The position numbers were made by a program, and so were the translations under genes. Of a DNA stretch of 64,000 nt, positions 33,757 to 42,855 are shown one piece after another (within the stretch, counting starts at the first letter, position 1; the number at the start of each line of letters is the position of its first letter). A model generated the notes under the pieces. The model had not been told where the DNA came from. It saw nothing but the letters and a program-made list of their open reading frames with translations, and did no database searches. The DNA is from Pseudomonas proteolytica (lineage in GTDB: Bacteria > Pseudomonadota > Gammaproteobacteria > Pseudomonadales > Pseudomonadaceae): assembly GCF_007858275.1 (NCBI RefSeq), contig NZ_VFEV01000029.1, positions 20,383 to 84,382 on the forward strand, in the 5' to 3' direction.

Positions 33757-35133
33757 TTACACGGTATGCAGGTACCAGTTGTACTCAAGGTCGGAGATGG
33801 AGTGTTCGAACTCCTCCAGCTCGCTTTCCTTGCAGGCGACGAAGATATCGATGTATTTCGGATCGATGTACTTGGCCATCACCTCGCTGTCGTCCAACTC
33901 GCGCAGTGCGTCACGCAGGTTGTTCGGCAGGCTTTGCTCGTTCTGCTCGTAGCTGTTGCCTTCCACCGGTGCGCCAGGTTCGATCTTGTTGGTCAGACCG
34001 TGGTGCACGCCCGCCAGGACCGAAGCCATCAGCAGGTAAGGGTTGGCATCGGCGCCGGCCACGCGGTGTTCGATACGTACCGCGTCGGACGAGCCGGTAG
34101 GGACGCGAATCGCCACGGTGCGGTTGTCCAGGCCCCAGCACGGCGAGTTCGGCACGTAGAACTGTGCGCCGAAACGACGGTAGGAGTTGACGTTGGGGCA
34201 CAGGAAAGCCATTTGTGCAGGCAGGGTCTCCAGCACACCGCCGATCGCGTGACGCAATGCGGCGTTCTGCTCGGGATCCTCGCTGGCAAAGATGTTCTTG
34301 CCTTCTTTGTCCAGGATCGAAATATGCACGTGCAAACCGTTGCCTGCCTGGCCCGGGTAAGGCTTGGCCATGAAGGTGGTGTCCATCTCATGGTCGTAGG
34401 CAATGTTCTTGATCAAGCGCTTGAGCAGTACCGCGTAGTCGCATGCCTTGATCGGGTCGGCGACGTGGTGCAGGTTCACTTCGAACTGCGCCGGGGCACT
34501 TTCCTTGACGATGGCGTCGGCCGGGATGCCTTGCTCTTTGGCACCTTCCAGAATGTCCTGGAGGCAGTCGACGTATTCGTCGAGGTCGTCGATCAGGTAG
34601 ACCTGTGTCGAGTGCGGGCGTTTGCCGGAAATCGGCGAGCGGGGAGGTTGTGGGCGGCCGTTCACGTTCTCCTGGTCGATCAGGTAGAACTCAAGCTCGA
34701 AGGCTGCGCAGATGGTCAGGCCCATATCGTCAAACTTGGTTACAACTTGGCGGAGCACTTCGCGCGGATCGGCGAAGAAAGGTTCACCTTCAAGTTCGTG
34801 CATGGTCATCAGCAGTTGCGCGGTAGGGCGCTTTTGCCAGGGTTCATTGCACAGGGTATCGGGGATTGGATAACAGATTCGGTCAGCATCACCGATGTCC
34901 AGACCCAGGCCGGTGCTTTCCACCGTCGAGCCATTGATATCCAGGGCAAATAAAGAGGCAGGCAAGTTGATGCCTTTCTCGTAAACCTTGTGGAGGCTGG
35001 TGCGTTCGATGCGCTTACCGCGCACCACACCATTCATATCCGCAATTAGAAGGTCTACGTACAGAACCTCAGGATGATCCTTAAGGAACGCGTTCGCTTC
35101 GTTAAGCTGAACGGCACGCGGGGGTACCGACAT
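33757..35133 (-). CDS. spuI: Glutamine synthetase-like gamma-glutamylpolyamine synthetase (SpuI type)
   Basis: ATP-dependent ligase that joins glutamate to a polyamine, the first step of the gamma-glutamyl putrescine route. The 458-residue product has the glutamine synthetase fold: LYVDLLIADMNGVVRGKRI at the start, the metal and glutamate site FELEFYLIDQEN, NGLHVHISILDKEGKN, and PNSYRRF with GLDNRTVAIRVP. It is divergent from spuA, the arrangement seen in PAO1 for spuI. It is a different copy from spuB at 36240; which amine each prefers cannot be read from the sequence. Confidence 0.9.
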   Translation of the reverse strand: MSVPPRAVQLNEANAFLKDHPEVLYVDLLIADMNGVVRGKRIERTSLHKVYEKGINLPASLFALDINGSTVESTGLGLDIGDADRICYPIPDTLCNEPWQKRPTAQLLMTMHELEGEPFFADPREVLRQVVTKFDDMGLTICAAFELEFYLIDQENVNGRPQPPRSPISGKRPHSTQVYLIDDLDEYVDCLQDILEGAKEQGIPADAIVKESAPAQFEVNLHHVADPIKACDYAVLLKRLIKNIAYDHEMDTTFMAKPYPGQAGNGLHVHISILDKEGKNIFASEDPEQNAALRHAIGGVLETLPAQMAFLCPNVNSYRRFGAQFYVPNSPCWGLDNRTVAIRVPTGSSDAVRIEHRVAGADANPYLLMASVLAGVHHGLTNKIEPGAPVEGNSYEQNEQSLPNNLRDALRELDDSEVMAKYIDPKYIDIFVACKESELEEFEHSISDLEYNWYLHTV

Positions 35134-35411
35134 GATGCAACACCTTTGTTGTTAAAAATATCAATCATTGATCTTTTCTGGTTTCAGTCAACCCGAACGG
35201 CATGCCGAAGTCAAGCGAGGCCTTTTTTGCCCTAAAAAAGCGCCTTGAGGGCTTTTTTGCGGCTTTTTTGGGCAGTTTTATCGGTTTGCCCGGCTTGGGA
35301 CTAGCAGGCTTGAGCGGGCCGTGTTGTATTTTTTACGGGGGTGTTGTGTAAAAAAATGAACAAGGCTAAGCTCGATTCAAACCCATAACAGCAATAATAC
35401 CGGGGTGCTTC
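35134..35411. promoter_or_regulatory. Divergent spuI-spuA control region
   Basis: This 278-bp region holds promoters for both directions. It contains T-rich hairpins, notably AAAAAAGC (35234-35241) paired with GCTTTTTT (35251-35258) around GCCTTGAGG, and another GCTTTTTTGG run just after. These look like terminators or attenuators within a leader. The spuA side ends in an AT-rich tract (35330-35400). I could not assign an operator. Confidence 0.5.
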
Positions 35412-36200
35412 ATGTCTGGCCTGCCGTTAATCGGCGTCACCGCCTGCTCCAAACAGGTTGGTCTGCATGCTTATCACATCAGTGGCGACAAATACGTCCG
35501 CGCCGTGGCCATCGCTGCCAAGGGCCTGCCATTGATTATTCCGTCCCTGGCGGACCTGTTCGAACCGGCCAATATTCTTGACGGTCTGGACGGCATTCTC
35601 TTTACCGGCTCCCCTTCCAATATCGAACCCCATCATTATGACGGTCCGGCCAGCGCGCCAGGGACTGCCCATGATCCTGCCCGTGACCAGAGCACCCTGG
35701 CGCTGATTCGCGCCGCGATTGCCGCAGGCGTGCCGGTGCTGGGGATCTGCCGGGGCTTCCAGGAAATGAACGTGGCCCTGGGCGGCAGCCTGCACCAGAA
35801 GGTTCATGAGTTGCCGGGTATGCTCGACCACCGCGAAGACGATACCCAGCCGCTGGAAGTCCAGTACGGCCCGGCGCACTCCGTGGCGATCAGCCCGGGT
35901 GGCGTATTGGCGAGTCTGGGCTTGCCGGACACGATCCAGGTCAACTCGATCCACAGCCAGGGCGTTGACCGCCTGGCGCCCGGCCTGCAGGTCGAAGCGA
36001 GCGCGCCGGACGGCCTGATCGAGGCTTTTTCGCTCAAACAGGGCAAGGCTTTTGCAGACGCTTTTGCATTAGGAGTGCAATGGCACCCTGAATGGCAGGT
36101 AAGCTCCAACCCGTACTACCTCGCGATCTTCCAGGCATTTGGCGATGCCTGCCGAACGCGGGCGAAACAAAGAGACGCGCACGCGTCAAACAACGCCTGA
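35412..36200 (+). CDS. spuA: Gamma-glutamyl-gamma-aminobutyrate hydrolase (PuuD/SpuA)
   Basis: Class I glutamine amidotransferase-like hydrolase that releases GABA from its gamma-glutamyl form. The 262-residue product has the nucleophile elbow VLGICRGFQEMNVALGG (catalytic Cys), the substrate loop LFTGSPSNIEP, and the His-Glu pair in GVQWHPEWQ. It leads the spuABCDEFGH run; spuB starts 40 bp after its stop. Starting at 35412 gives the standard PuuD opening PLIGVTACS. Confidence 0.94.
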   Translation: MSGLPLIGVTACSKQVGLHAYHISGDKYVRAVAIAAKGLPLIIPSLADLFEPANILDGLDGILFTGSPSNIEPHHYDGPASAPGTAHDPARDQSTLALIRAAIAAGVPVLGICRGFQEMNVALGGSLHQKVHELPGMLDHREDDTQPLEVQYGPAHSVAISPGGVLASLGLPDTIQVNSIHSQGVDRLAPGLQVEASAPDGLIEAFSLKQGKAFADAFALGVQWHPEWQVSSNPYYLAIFQAFGDACRTRAKQRDAHASNNA

Positions 36201-36239
36201 CCTTTAATGGATGTCAGGAAACCCAGCCCAGAGGCATTT

Positions 36240-37598
36240 ATGAGTAACAACCTCGACCAGCTCACCGATTGGTTGAAAGACCACAAGATCACAGAAGTCG
36301 AATGCATGATTGGCGACCTCACGGGGATCACCCGGGGCAAGATCTCGCCGACCAACAAGTTCATCGCCGAAAAAGGCATGCGCCTGCCCGAGAGCGTTCT
36401 GTTGCAGACCGTGACCGGCGACTATGTCGAAGACGACATCTATTACGAACTGCTCGACCCGGCCGACATCGACATGATCTGCCGCCCCGACCAGAACGCC
36501 GTGTTCCTCGTGCCCTGGGCCATCGAGCCCACCGCCCAGGTGATCCACGACACCTACGACAAGCAAGGCAACCCGATCGAGCTGTCGCCGCGCAACGTAC
36601 TCAAGAAAGTCCTCAAGCTCTACGCCGACAAAGGCTGGCAGCCCATCGTGGCGCCGGAGATGGAGTTCTACCTGACCAAGCGCTGCGAAGACCCGGACTT
36701 CCCGCTGCAACCGCCGATTGGCCGCTCTGGCCGCCCGGAAACCGGTCGCCAGTCCTTCTCTATAGAAGCGGCCAACGAATTCGACCCGTTGTTCGAAGAC
36801 GTCTATGACTGGTGCGAGCTGCAAGAGCTGGACCTCGACACCCTGATCCACGAGGACGGCACGGCGCAGATGGAAATCAACTTCCGTCACGGCGATGCCC
36901 TGTCCCTGGCCGACCAGATCCTGGTGTTCAAGCGCACCATGCGTGAAGCCGCGCTCAAGCACAACGTGGCCGCCACCTTCATGGCCAAGCCCATGACCGG
37001 TGAGCCGGGCAGCGCCATGCACCTGCACCAGAGCATCATCGACATCGCCACCGGCAAGAACGTGTTCTCCAATGAGGACGGTTCCAAGAGCGAGCTGTTC
37101 CTGCACCACATCGGCGGCCTGCAGAAGTTCATCCCCGAGCTGCTGCCGCTGTTCGCGCCCAACGTCAACTCGTTCCGCCGCTTCCTGCCCGACACCTCGG
37201 CGCCGGTGAACGTGGAGTGGGGCGAAGAGAACCGCACCGTCGGCCTGCGCGTACCGGATGCCGGCCCGCAGAACCGTCGCGTGGAAAACCGCCTGCCTGG
37301 CGCCGATGCCAACCCTTACCTGGCGATCGCCGCCAGCCTGCTGTGTGGCTATATCGGCATGGTCGAAGGCATCAGCCCAAGCGCGCCTGTTGTGGGTCGT
37401 GGTTACGAGCGGCGCAACCTGCGCCTGCCGTTGACCATCGAAGACGCGCTGGAACGCATGGAAAACAGCAAGACCATCGAGAAATACCTGGGTCACAAAT
37501 TCATCACTGGCTACGTCGCGGTCAAGCGGGCCGAGCATGAAAACTTCAAGCGCGTGATCAGTTCGTGGGAGCGGGAATTCCTGCTCTTCGCCGTCTGA
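36240..37598 (+). CDS. spuB: Gamma-glutamylpolyamine synthetase SpuB/PuuA
   Basis: Second glutamine synthetase-like gamma-glutamylpolyamine ligase of the locus, 452 residues. It shows the family motifs ECMIGDLTGITRGK, the metal site PEMEFYLTKR, GSAMHLHQSI, and the C-terminal region PNVNSFRRFLPDTSAPVNVEW with ENRTVGLRVP. The start at 36240 follows AGAGG by about 5 bp; the longer frame from 36207 is less likely. It lies between spuA and the transaminase gene, as in PAO1. Confidence 0.93.
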   Translation: MSNNLDQLTDWLKDHKITEVECMIGDLTGITRGKISPTNKFIAEKGMRLPESVLLQTVTGDYVEDDIYYELLDPADIDMICRPDQNAVFLVPWAIEPTAQVIHDTYDKQGNPIELSPRNVLKKVLKLYADKGWQPIVAPEMEFYLTKRCEDPDFPLQPPIGRSGRPETGRQSFSIEAANEFDPLFEDVYDWCELQELDLDTLIHEDGTAQMEINFRHGDALSLADQILVFKRTMREAALKHNVAATFMAKPMTGEPGSAMHLHQSIIDIATGKNVFSNEDGSKSELFLHHIGGLQKFIPELLPLFAPNVNSFRRFLPDTSAPVNVEWGEENRTVGLRVPDAGPQNRRVENRLPGADANPYLAIAASLLCGYIGMVEGISPSAPVVGRGYERRNLRLPLTIEDALERMENSKTIEKYLGHKFITGYVAVKRAEHENFKRVISSWEREFLLFAV

Positions 37599-37653
37599 TG
37601 CGCCGGGTGCGGCCGGGATACGCCGCACCTTCACCTACCTATTGGAGATTGGT

Positions 37654-39018
37654 ATGTCCAGCAACAACCCGCAAACCCGTGAATGGCAAGCCCTGAGCAA
37701 CGATCATCACCTGGCACCGTTCAGCGACTTCAAGCAGTTGAAAGAGAAAGGCCCGCGCATCATCACCAACGCCAAGGGCGTGTACCTGTGGGACAGCGAA
37801 GGCAACAAGATCCTCGACGGCATGGCCGGCCTGTGGTGCGTGGCCATCGGTTATGGCCGCGACGAGCTGGCTGACGCCGCCGCCAAGCAGATGAAACAAC
37901 TGCCTTACTACAACCTGTTCTTCCAGACCGCCCACCCGCCGGTGCTGGAACTGGCCAAGGCCATCGCCGATATCGCCCCCGCCGGCATGAACCATGTGTT
38001 CTTCACCGGTTCCGGCTCCGAAGGCAACGACACCATGTTGCGCATGGTCCGCCACTACTGGGCGATCAAGGGCCAGCCAAACAAGAAAACCATCATCAGC
38101 CGCAAGAACGGTTACCACGGCTCCACGGTGGCCGGCGCGAGCCTGGGCGGCATGACCTATATGCACGAGCAGGGCGACTTGCCGATCCCGGGCATCGTGC
38201 ATATCGCCCAGCCGTACTGGTTCGGCGAAGGCGGCGACATGAGCCCCGAAGAGTTCGGGATCTGGGCGGCCAACCAACTGGAAGAGAAAATTCTGGAAGT
38301 CGGCGTGGACAACGTCGGTGCCTTTATTGCCGAGCCGATCCAGGGCGCCGGTGGCGTGATTGTGCCGCCAGCGACCTACTGGCCGCGCATCAAGGAAATC
38401 CTCGCCAAGTACGACATCCTGTTTGTCGCCGACGAAGTGATCTGCGGCTTCGGCCGTACCGGTGAGTGGTTCGGAAGCGATTTCTACGATCTCAAGCCGG
38501 ACATGATGACCATCGCCAAGGGCCTGACCTCGGGCTACATCCCCATGGGCGGCCTGATCGTGCGCGACGAAGTGGTGGCAGTGCTCAACGAAGGTGGCGA
38601 TTTCAACCACGGCTTCACCTACTCCGGGCACCCGGTGGCGGCTGCGGTGGCCCTGGAAAACATCCGCATCATGCGCGATGAGAAAATTGTCAGCCGTGTA
38701 CATGACGAAACGGCACCGTATTTGCAAAAGCGTCTACGCGAGCTGGCGGATCATCCGTTGGTGGGCGAAGTCCGTGGTGTCGGCATGTTGGGTGCGATCG
38801 AGCTGGTGCAGGACAAGGCCACGCGCAAGCGTTACGAAGGCAAGGGCGTGGGCATGATCTGCCGCACCTTCTGCTTCGAGAATGGCCTGATCATGCGCGC
38901 CGTGGGCGACACCATGATCATTTCGCCGCCGCTGGTGATCAGCAAGGCCGAGATTGACGAGCTGGTGACCAAGGCTCGCCAGTGCCTGGACCTGACTTTG
39001 GCGGCATTGCAGGGCTAA
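37654..39018 (+). CDS. spuC: Polyamine:pyruvate transaminase SpuC
   Basis: PLP-dependent class III aminotransferase that transfers the amino group of putrescine or related amines to pyruvate. In the 454-residue product I see WDSEGNKILDGMAGLWCV, the cofactor-binding GSGSEGNDTMLRMVR, the Asp of FVADEVICGFGRTG, and the PLP lysine in TIAKGLTSGYIPMGG. The ATG at 37654 follows GGAG by about 7 bp. It lies 55 bp after spuB. All catalytic residues seem intact. Confidence 0.94.
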   Translation: MSSNNPQTREWQALSNDHHLAPFSDFKQLKEKGPRIITNAKGVYLWDSEGNKILDGMAGLWCVAIGYGRDELADAAAKQMKQLPYYNLFFQTAHPPVLELAKAIADIAPAGMNHVFFTGSGSEGNDTMLRMVRHYWAIKGQPNKKTIISRKNGYHGSTVAGASLGGMTYMHEQGDLPIPGIVHIAQPYWFGEGGDMSPEEFGIWAANQLEEKILEVGVDNVGAFIAEPIQGAGGVIVPPATYWPRIKEILAKYDILFVADEVICGFGRTGEWFGSDFYDLKPDMMTIAKGLTSGYIPMGGLIVRDEVVAVLNEGGDFNHGFTYSGHPVAAAVALENIRIMRDEKIVSRVHDETAPYLQKRLRELADHPLVGEVRGVGMLGAIELVQDKATRKRYEGKGVGMICRTFCFENGLIMRAVGDTMIISPPLVISKAEIDELVTKARQCLDLTLAALQG

Positions 39019-39198
39019 GTGCTAGGCTCAGAATGCAGCGGCTTGCGGCTGTTGCATTCGGGCAATGATAAATGCGGGGCTTTGGTTGAAAGCCGGCCCC
39101 TGAACTTGCCAGACTGTCGCCCTGTTTTGTTGCCCTTCGACGGGCCATGAAACGTAGAAAAATGTGGCCCAAAAAAGAAAAAATTGGAGCATGACCGA

Positions 39199-40311
39199 AT
39201 GAAGGCATTAGGTTTGAAGAACGCTGGCAAGACCCTCCTGGCCTTGTCCCTCATGGGCGTGATGGCGGGCGCGGCCCAGGCGGACAGCAAAGTACTGCAT
39301 GTCTATAACTGGTCCGACTACATTGCACCGGACACCATTGCCAACTTTGAGAAAGAGTCCGGCATCAAAGTGGTGTACGACGTTTTCGACAGCAACGAAA
39401 CCCTGGAAGCCAAGCTGTTGGCGGGCAAGTCCGGTTACGACGTGGTTGTGCCGTCGAACAACTTCCTGGCCAAGCAGATCAAGGCCGGTGTGTACCAGGA
39501 GCTGGACAAGTCCAAGCTGCCAAACTGGAAAAACCTCGATACCGACCTGCTCAAGGCCGTGGGCGATGCCAGTGACAAAGGCAACCTGCACGCATTCCCG
39601 TACATGTGGGGCACCATCGGCATCGGCTACAACCCGGACAAGGTCAAGGCTGCGCTGGGCGTAGACAAGATCGACTCTTGGGACGTGCTGTTCAAGCCCG
39701 AGAACATCGAGAAACTCAAAAGCTGTGGCGTGAGCTTCCTCGACTCGCCAACCGAAATGATCCCGGTGGCCCTGCACTACCTGGGTTACCCGACCGACAG
39801 CCAGGACAAGAAGCAACTGGCTGAAGCCGAAGCACTGTTCCTCAAGATCCGTCCTTCGGTGGGCTACTTCCACTCCTCCAAGTACATCTCGGACCTGGCC
39901 AACGGCAACATCTGCGTAGCCGTGGGTTATTCGGGTGACCTGGAACAATCCAAGTCCCGCGCGGCTGAAGCCGGCGGCAAGGTCAAGGTTTCCTATGCCA
40001 TTCCCAAGGAAGGCGCAGGCAGCTTCTACGACATGGTCGCTATCCCTAAAGATGCCGAGAACCTGGACGCCGCCTACCAGTTCATGAACTACCTGATGAA
40101 GCCTGAAGTCATGGCGGCAATCACTAACAGCGTACGTTTCCCGAACGGTAACAAGGCCGCTACGCCGCTGGTGAACAAGGATATCTCGGGCGATCCGAGC
40201 ATCTATCCGTCGGATGATGTGAAGGCCAAGCTGTATGCAATCAGCGATCTGCCAGCCGCGACCCAGCGTCTGCTGACGCGCAGCTGGACCAAGATCAAGT
40301 CGGGTAAATAA
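39199..40311 (+). CDS. spuD: Polyamine ABC transporter binding protein SpuD
   Basis: Periplasmic receptor of the PotF class, 370 residues; SpuD of P. aeruginosa prefers putrescine. It has a signal peptide (LLALSLMGVMAGAAQA), the opening VLHVYNWSDYIAPDTIANFE, and the C-terminal family motif QRLLTRSWTKIKSGK. A four-codon open frame ATGACCGAATGA (39191-39202) overlaps its start and ends just after the spuD ATG. A REPIN separates it from spuE. The putrescine preference is transferred by name, not shown. Confidence 0.92.
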   Translation: MKALGLKNAGKTLLALSLMGVMAGAAQADSKVLHVYNWSDYIAPDTIANFEKESGIKVVYDVFDSNETLEAKLLAGKSGYDVVVPSNNFLAKQIKAGVYQELDKSKLPNWKNLDTDLLKAVGDASDKGNLHAFPYMWGTIGIGYNPDKVKAALGVDKIDSWDVLFKPENIEKLKSCGVSFLDSPTEMIPVALHYLGYPTDSQDKKQLAEAEALFLKIRPSVGYFHSSKYISDLANGNICVAVGYSGDLEQSKSRAAEAGGKVKVSYAIPKEGAGSFYDMVAIPKDAENLDAAYQFMNYLMKPEVMAAITNSVRFPNGNKAATPLVNKDISGDPSIYPSDDVKAKLYAISDLPAATQRLLTRSWTKIKSGK

Positions 40312-40320
40312 GCACGAACC

Positions 40321-40441
40321 TGTAGGAGCGAGCTTGTGTGGGAGCGGGCTTGCTCGCGAAAGCGGTGTATCAGTAGACATAAATGCTGGCTGACACGCCC
40401 CCTTCGCGAGCAAGCCCGCTCCCACCCAGGCCCGCTCTCAC
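40321..40441. repeat. REPIN between spuD and spuE
   Basis: A GTGGGAGCGGGCTTGCTCGCG core and its inverse about 50 bp later, with extra partial copies outside (TGTAGGAGCGAGCTTG and AGGCCCGCTCTCAC). Folded mRNA here could stabilise the upstream spuABCD message or reduce expression of spuE onward. Confidence 0.88.
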
Positions 40442-40550
40442 AAATTAAATGACAGAAAGTTTTGCCGGATCGGTTTATCGAGGGTAAGTTGCGCGCCGGT
40501 TTTGTTGCCGGGCAACAACTTCGGGCCCAACTATTTAAGAGGACCTCCAC

Positions 40551-41645
40551 TTGCCAATTTCTTTATTTCGCAAAGCCTTGCTGGTAGGGGCGGGCCTCAC
40601 GTTGGCAGTCAGCGTGCAGGCAGCTTCCACCGTGCATGTTTATAACTGGTCGGACTATATCGGCCCCGACACCCTGGCCAACTTTGAAAAGGCCACCGGC
40701 ATCAAGCCGGTCTACGACGTGTTCGATTCCAACGAAACCCTGGAAGGCAAGTTGCTGGCCGGGCGCACCGGGTATGACGTGGTGGTGCCGTCCAACCACT
40801 TCCTGGGCAAGCAGATCAAGGCGGGCGCGTTCCAGAAGATCGACAAGTCGTTGCTCGGCAACTACGCCAATCTCGACCCGGCGTTGCTCAAGCGCCTGGA
40901 AAAGAACGACCCGGGCAACCAATACGCGGTGCCGTACCTGTGGGGCACCAACGGCATTGGCTACAACGTCGATAAAGTGAAGGAAGTGCTGGGCGTCGAC
41001 AAGATCGACTCCTGGGCCGTGCTGTTCGAGCCACAAAACATGAAGAAGCTGGCCAGCTGCGGTGTGTCCTTCATGGACTCGGCCGATGAAATGCTGCCGG
41101 CGGTGCTCAACTATATGGGCCTGGACCCTAACAGCACCAACCCGGCTGACTATAAAAAGGCCGAGGAAAAACTCCTGAAAGTGCGGCCCTACGTGACCTA
41201 CTTCCACTCCTCCAAATACATCTCGGACCTGGCCAACGGCAATATCTGCGTGGCTGCGGGCTTCTCCGGCGATGTGTTCCAGGCCAAGGCCCGGGCGGCC
41301 GAGGCTGGCAAGGGCGTGAACATCGCCTACGCGATTCCCAAGGAAGGCGGCAACCTGTGGTTTGACGTGCTGGCGATCCCCAAGGACTCGACCAACGTCA
41401 AAGAGGCCCACGCCTTCATCAACTATCTACTGCAACCTGAAGTGATCGCTCAGGTCAGTGATTACGTCGGCTACGCCAACCCTAACCCAGGGGCGGACAC
41501 GCTGATGGAGCAATCGATACGCACCGACGAAGCGGTTTATCCACCGCAGGCGGTTCTCGACCGGACGTTTGTCAACTTCGAGCTACCCCCGAAAGTGCAA
41601 CGCTTGATGACCCGTAGCTGGACCAAGGTCAAGACGGGCAAGTAA
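40551..41645 (+). CDS. spuE: Polyamine ABC transporter binding protein SpuE
   Basis: Second PotF-class receptor, 364 residues; the P. aeruginosa protein binds spermidine. It has a signal peptide (LLVGAGLTLAVSVQAA) and the same fold signatures as SpuD (VHVYNWSDYIGPDTLANFEK, and QRLMTRSWTKVKTGK at the end). The best start is a TTG at 40551 with GAGGA about 8 bp upstream; no in-frame ATG precedes the signal peptide. A rare start codon plus the upstream REPIN may lower its expression relative to SpuD. Confidence 0.9.
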   Translation: MPISLFRKALLVGAGLTLAVSVQAASTVHVYNWSDYIGPDTLANFEKATGIKPVYDVFDSNETLEGKLLAGRTGYDVVVPSNHFLGKQIKAGAFQKIDKSLLGNYANLDPALLKRLEKNDPGNQYAVPYLWGTNGIGYNVDKVKEVLGVDKIDSWAVLFEPQNMKKLASCGVSFMDSADEMLPAVLNYMGLDPNSTNPADYKKAEEKLLKVRPYVTYFHSSKYISDLANGNICVAAGFSGDVFQAKARAAEAGKGVNIAYAIPKEGGNLWFDVLAIPKDSTNVKEAHAFINYLLQPEVIAQVSDYVGYANPNPGADTLMEQSIRTDEAVYPPQAVLDRTFVNFELPPKVQRLMTRSWTKVKTGK

Positions 41646-41712
41646 GGCTAAAACTATCCAACGTTCGTCCGTATTGGACGTTCTGCACTCTTTTTTTCTG
41701 GGAGTTTCGTAA

Positions 41713-42855
41713 ATGGCAGTTGCCTCCGGCGCCTATAAGAAAGCCCTCGAGGGCGACCAGACACCGAAAAAGGTGTTGGTCAAAATCGACCGGGTCACGA
41801 AGAAGTTCGACGAGACGATTGCCGTGGACGATGTGTCCCTGGAAATCAAGAAAGGCGAGATCTTTGCCTTGCTCGGCGGTTCGGGTTCGGGCAAGTCCAC
41901 CTTGCTGCGCATGCTCGCAGGTTTCGAGCGCCCGACCGAAGGGCGGATTTTCCTCGACGGTGTGGATATCACCGACATGCCGCCCTACGAGCGGCCGATC
42001 AACATGATGTTCCAGTCCTACGCCTTGTTCCCACACATGACCGTGGCGCAGAACATCGCCTTCGGCCTGCAACAGGACAAGATCCCCAAGGCCGAGGTCG
42101 AGGCCCGCGTGGCCGAGATGCTCAAGCTGGTGCAGATGAGCCAGTACGCCAAGCGCAAGCCGCACCAGCTGTCGGGCGGCCAGCGTCAGCGCGTGGCCCT
42201 GGCCCGGTCCTTGGCCAAACGCCCGAAACTGCTGTTGCTCGATGAGCCGATGGGCGCCCTGGACAAGAAGCTGCGCTCGCAGATGCAACTGGAGTTGGTG
42301 GAGATCATCGAGCGCGTCGGCGTGACCTGCGTGATGGTGACCCACGACCAGGAAGAGGCCATGACTATGGCCGAGCGCATCGCGATCATGCACCTGGGCT
42401 GGATCGCGCAGATCGGCAGCCCGATCGATATCTACGAAACCCCCACCAGCCGCCTGGTGTGCGAGTTCATCGGCAACGTCAACATCTTCGACACCGTGGT
42501 GGTGGATGACGCCGAAGGCCATGCGGTGCTCAAGTGCGCCGACCTGGACCGCGATATCTACGTGGGCTATGGCATCGCCACGTCGGTGGAAGACAAGTCG
42601 GTGACCTACGCCATCCGCCCGGAAAAACTGCTGGTCACCACCGAAATGCCGACCTGCGAGCACAACTGGTCCAGCGGCAAGGTGCATGACATTGCCTACC
42701 TGGGCGGCCACTCGGTGTTCTACGTCGAACTGCCGAGCGGCAAGCTGGTGCAGTCCTTCGTTGCCAACGCCGAACGCCGTGGCGCGCGGCCGACCTGGGG
42801 TGACCAGGTCTACGTGTGGTGGGAAGACGACAGCGGCGTGGTACTTCGCTCATGA
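41713..42855 (+). CDS. spuF: Polyamine ABC transporter ATPase SpuF
   Basis: ATP-binding subunit of the polyamine importer (PotA/PotG type), 380 residues. Motifs are Walker A GGSGSGKSTLLRML, Q loop MMFQSYALFPHM, signature LSGGQRQRVALARSLA, Walker B LLLLDEPMGALDK, the switch His in VTHDQEEAM, and a C-terminal TOBE regulatory domain (about 300-380). Its stop overlaps the spuG start by 4 bp. A GGGAG site precedes 41713. Confidence 0.95.
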   Translation: MAVASGAYKKALEGDQTPKKVLVKIDRVTKKFDETIAVDDVSLEIKKGEIFALLGGSGSGKSTLLRMLAGFERPTEGRIFLDGVDITDMPPYERPINMMFQSYALFPHMTVAQNIAFGLQQDKIPKAEVEARVAEMLKLVQMSQYAKRKPHQLSGGQRQRVALARSLAKRPKLLLLDEPMGALDKKLRSQMQLELVEIIERVGVTCVMVTHDQEEAMTMAERIAIMHLGWIAQIGSPIDIYETPTSRLVCEFIGNVNIFDTVVVDDAEGHAVLKCADLDRDIYVGYGIATSVEDKSVTYAIRPEKLLVTTEMPTCEHNWSSGKVHDIAYLGGHSVFYVELPSGKLVQSFVANAERRGARPTWGDQVYVWWEDDSGVVLRS

